In this document: piece by piece, positions 62,771 to 64,000 of the stretch
Numbering within the stretch: position 1 is the stretch's first letter
How the letters are laid out: each line of letters opens with the position of its first letter
Assembly (NCBI GenBank): GCA_022376465.1
Contig: JACDTU010000012.1
Coordinates: forward strand, 186,001 to 250,000
From: Cubamyces lactineus
Lineage: Eukaryota; Basidiomycota; Agaricomycetes; Polyporales; Polyporaceae
Direction: 5' to 3'
DNA length: 64,000 nucleotides
Program-made: the position numbers and the translations under genes
Notes under the pieces: model-generated
The model's input: the letters and a program-made list of their open reading frames with translations, nothing else
Databases searched by the model: none
Told to the model about the DNA's origin: nothing

Positions 62771-64000
62771 ATGGCGTCCATGGATACCGACGAACTTCCT
62801 GTTGTACTCCCTTCAACAACCACATCCGGACTGTCTATCGCACTGTCAGTCTTGCAATGAAGGCTCTCGCCAACCTGCCGCCACTGACGCGTACCGCATT
62901 CCAGCCACCCGCTGCCTATACTCAATATCTCTGAGCATCTCACTCGATTACGCCTCCAGACGCGGTCGAAGGTACCTTTTGGTATGACTTGAACACAACT
63001 CATGTGGTAGGAGGCACTAATCATGAAGGTGGTAGTGCTCGGTGCGCTCCTTGGTACTCAGAATGGCCGAGATGTCGAGATCGTCAACACGTTTGAACTT
63101 GCCATGGAGGATGACGGTATAACCGTGGACCAGGGCTTCCTTATTGCTCGAAAGGAACAGTGTGAGTGGTGGGAAGGCATGCGACTGCGCCATTCCATGT
63201 TAACCCCATCCACGCCTTTAGACAAGCAAGTCTTCCCTTCTCTAGAATTCATCGGGTGGTACACGGTCGCAGAGCGACCAACCTCTCGTCACATCGCGCT
63301 TCATGAGCAGGTGTGTAGCGGTCTGGTTTTTGTACGCTTGCCTTACTAGAGCTTCTGCTAGTTCACACCATACAGTTCAACGCCACTTCTCCTCATCCTC
63401 CAACCATCCACAGTATTCGCCGCATCCGCAGATGCATCCGGACAGTCGTTGCCCCTGAAAGCATACGAGCCCACTACAGAAATCCGTGATCGCAAGACTC
63501 GGTCAGTGTTCATTGAGGCGCCTTACTCAGTAGAGACGGGCGAGGCAGAACGGATCGCGGTAGACTACACCGCAAAGGGAGGATCGGGAGGTACCAGTTG
63601 TAAGTCATCAGGAAATCACAGATATCCACAGGAATGCTCATTCGTGCAACGTAGTGGAATCACATCTACAGACTCAGCGAGCAGCCGTGAAGATGCTCCA
63701 TGATCGCATATTGCTACTAGTCAAGTACGTCACCGAGGTCATCGCAGGTAAGCACCAATTACCCTTGCTTGTACGACGCCGTCTCGAAAAGTTCCACGTC
63801 AGGCTCTGCCAAGAAGGATCATGCCACCCTCCGCGCGCTTTCAGCATTGATTGCTTCTCTACCCGCTAGCGAGAACAAGGAGTTCAGGGAGGAGTTCGAC
63901 ACGGTAGGCACCTTCCTCGTATCATAATCAAGGCGTTGTTTACACCGCTGCTCCAGGAATACGAGGATGTACAACTGACAGCATACCTGGCTACTCTGAC
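62771..64000 (+). CDS. CSN6: COP9 signalosome subunit 6 (CSN6), 5' part
   Basis: Starts MASMDTDELPVVLPST. After splicing it reads as an MPN domain: SGLSIALHPLPILNISEHLTR, then VVVLGALLGTQNGRDVEIVNTFEL, KQVFPSLEFIGWYTV, and later SLPLKAYEPTTEIR, LESHLQTQRAAVKMLHDRI and LRALSALIASLPA. The last visible bases read EYEDVQLTAYLATLT, the conserved CSN6 end region, so little is missing beyond the right edge. No JAMM metal-binding motif is present, as expected of the catalytically inert MPN- partner of CSN5. The signalosome removes NEDD8 from cullins. The junction near 63311-63380 is uncertain: frame requires joining into LLLILQPSTVFAA. Confidence 0.9.

Overview
This window is nuclear DNA from a filamentous basidiomycete, most likely an Agaricomycete (mushroom or bracket fungus; the finer placement is inference). 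The evidence is: GC-rich coding sequence cut by many 50-60 nt GT-AG introns, micro-exons, pyrimidine-rich leaders before start codons, tRNA genes with short introns, and a class III chitinase and a large-subunit catalase of fungal type. No prophage, plasmid, CRISPR, transposon or secondary-metabolite cluster is visible. It is a run of conserved single-copy housekeeping genes with a few genes I cannot name.

Layout, left to right. 1-7164 (+): 3' part of the proteasome activator Blm10/PSME4. 10545-13279 (+): tandem CCCH zinc-finger protein of the TTP/Zfs1 type. 14218-16030 (-): choline/ethanolamine kinase. 18710-21432 (-): MFS drug-transporter-like protein. 22855-24660 (-): mitochondrial DnaJ (Mdj1 type). 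26051-26641 (-): small SET-domain protein, divergent from 26868-28281 (+):, casein kinase 2 alpha. 28823-31256 (+): secreted GH18 chitinase with 17 exons. 33820-34761 (-): hypothetical low-complexity nuclear-type protein. 36163-37972 (+): F-box-like protein with an acidic run and a C-terminal Cys/His motif. 38631-39505 (+): AP-3 sigma, convergent with MED6 (40036-41171, -). 41492-43800 (+): NRAMP metal transporter. 43948-44031 (-): tRNA-Lys. 44200-46679 (-): serine carboxypeptidase. 48475-49851 (-): unidentified seven-exon candidate. 50831-52057 (+): C2H2 transcription factor. 55241-58011 (+): catalase. 58227-58310 (-): second identical tRNA-Lys. 58530-59061 (+): Emi1-like twin CX9C protein. 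59469-62232 (-): MCM5. 62430-62531 (+): tRNA-Thr. 62771-end (+): COP9 signalosome subunit 6, cut by the right edge.

The genes do not form a pathway; neighbours share little beyond spacing and possible divergent promoters (SET/CK2 alpha; MCM5/CSN6 with a tRNA between). The most interesting content is in the splicing. The last exon of Blm10 is 8 nt and creates the C-terminal Tyr-Tyr-Ala proteasome-docking motif, while the preceding 57-nt intron is stop-free and in frame, so retention would bury the motif. The CCCH gene has a 21-nt in-frame exon coding only the lead-in and first zinc cysteine of finger 2. CK2 alpha needs a GC-AG intron. The chitinase has exons of 8, 13 and 20 nt. Exon coordinates come from reading frame, splice consensus and family sequence; there is no transcript evidence.
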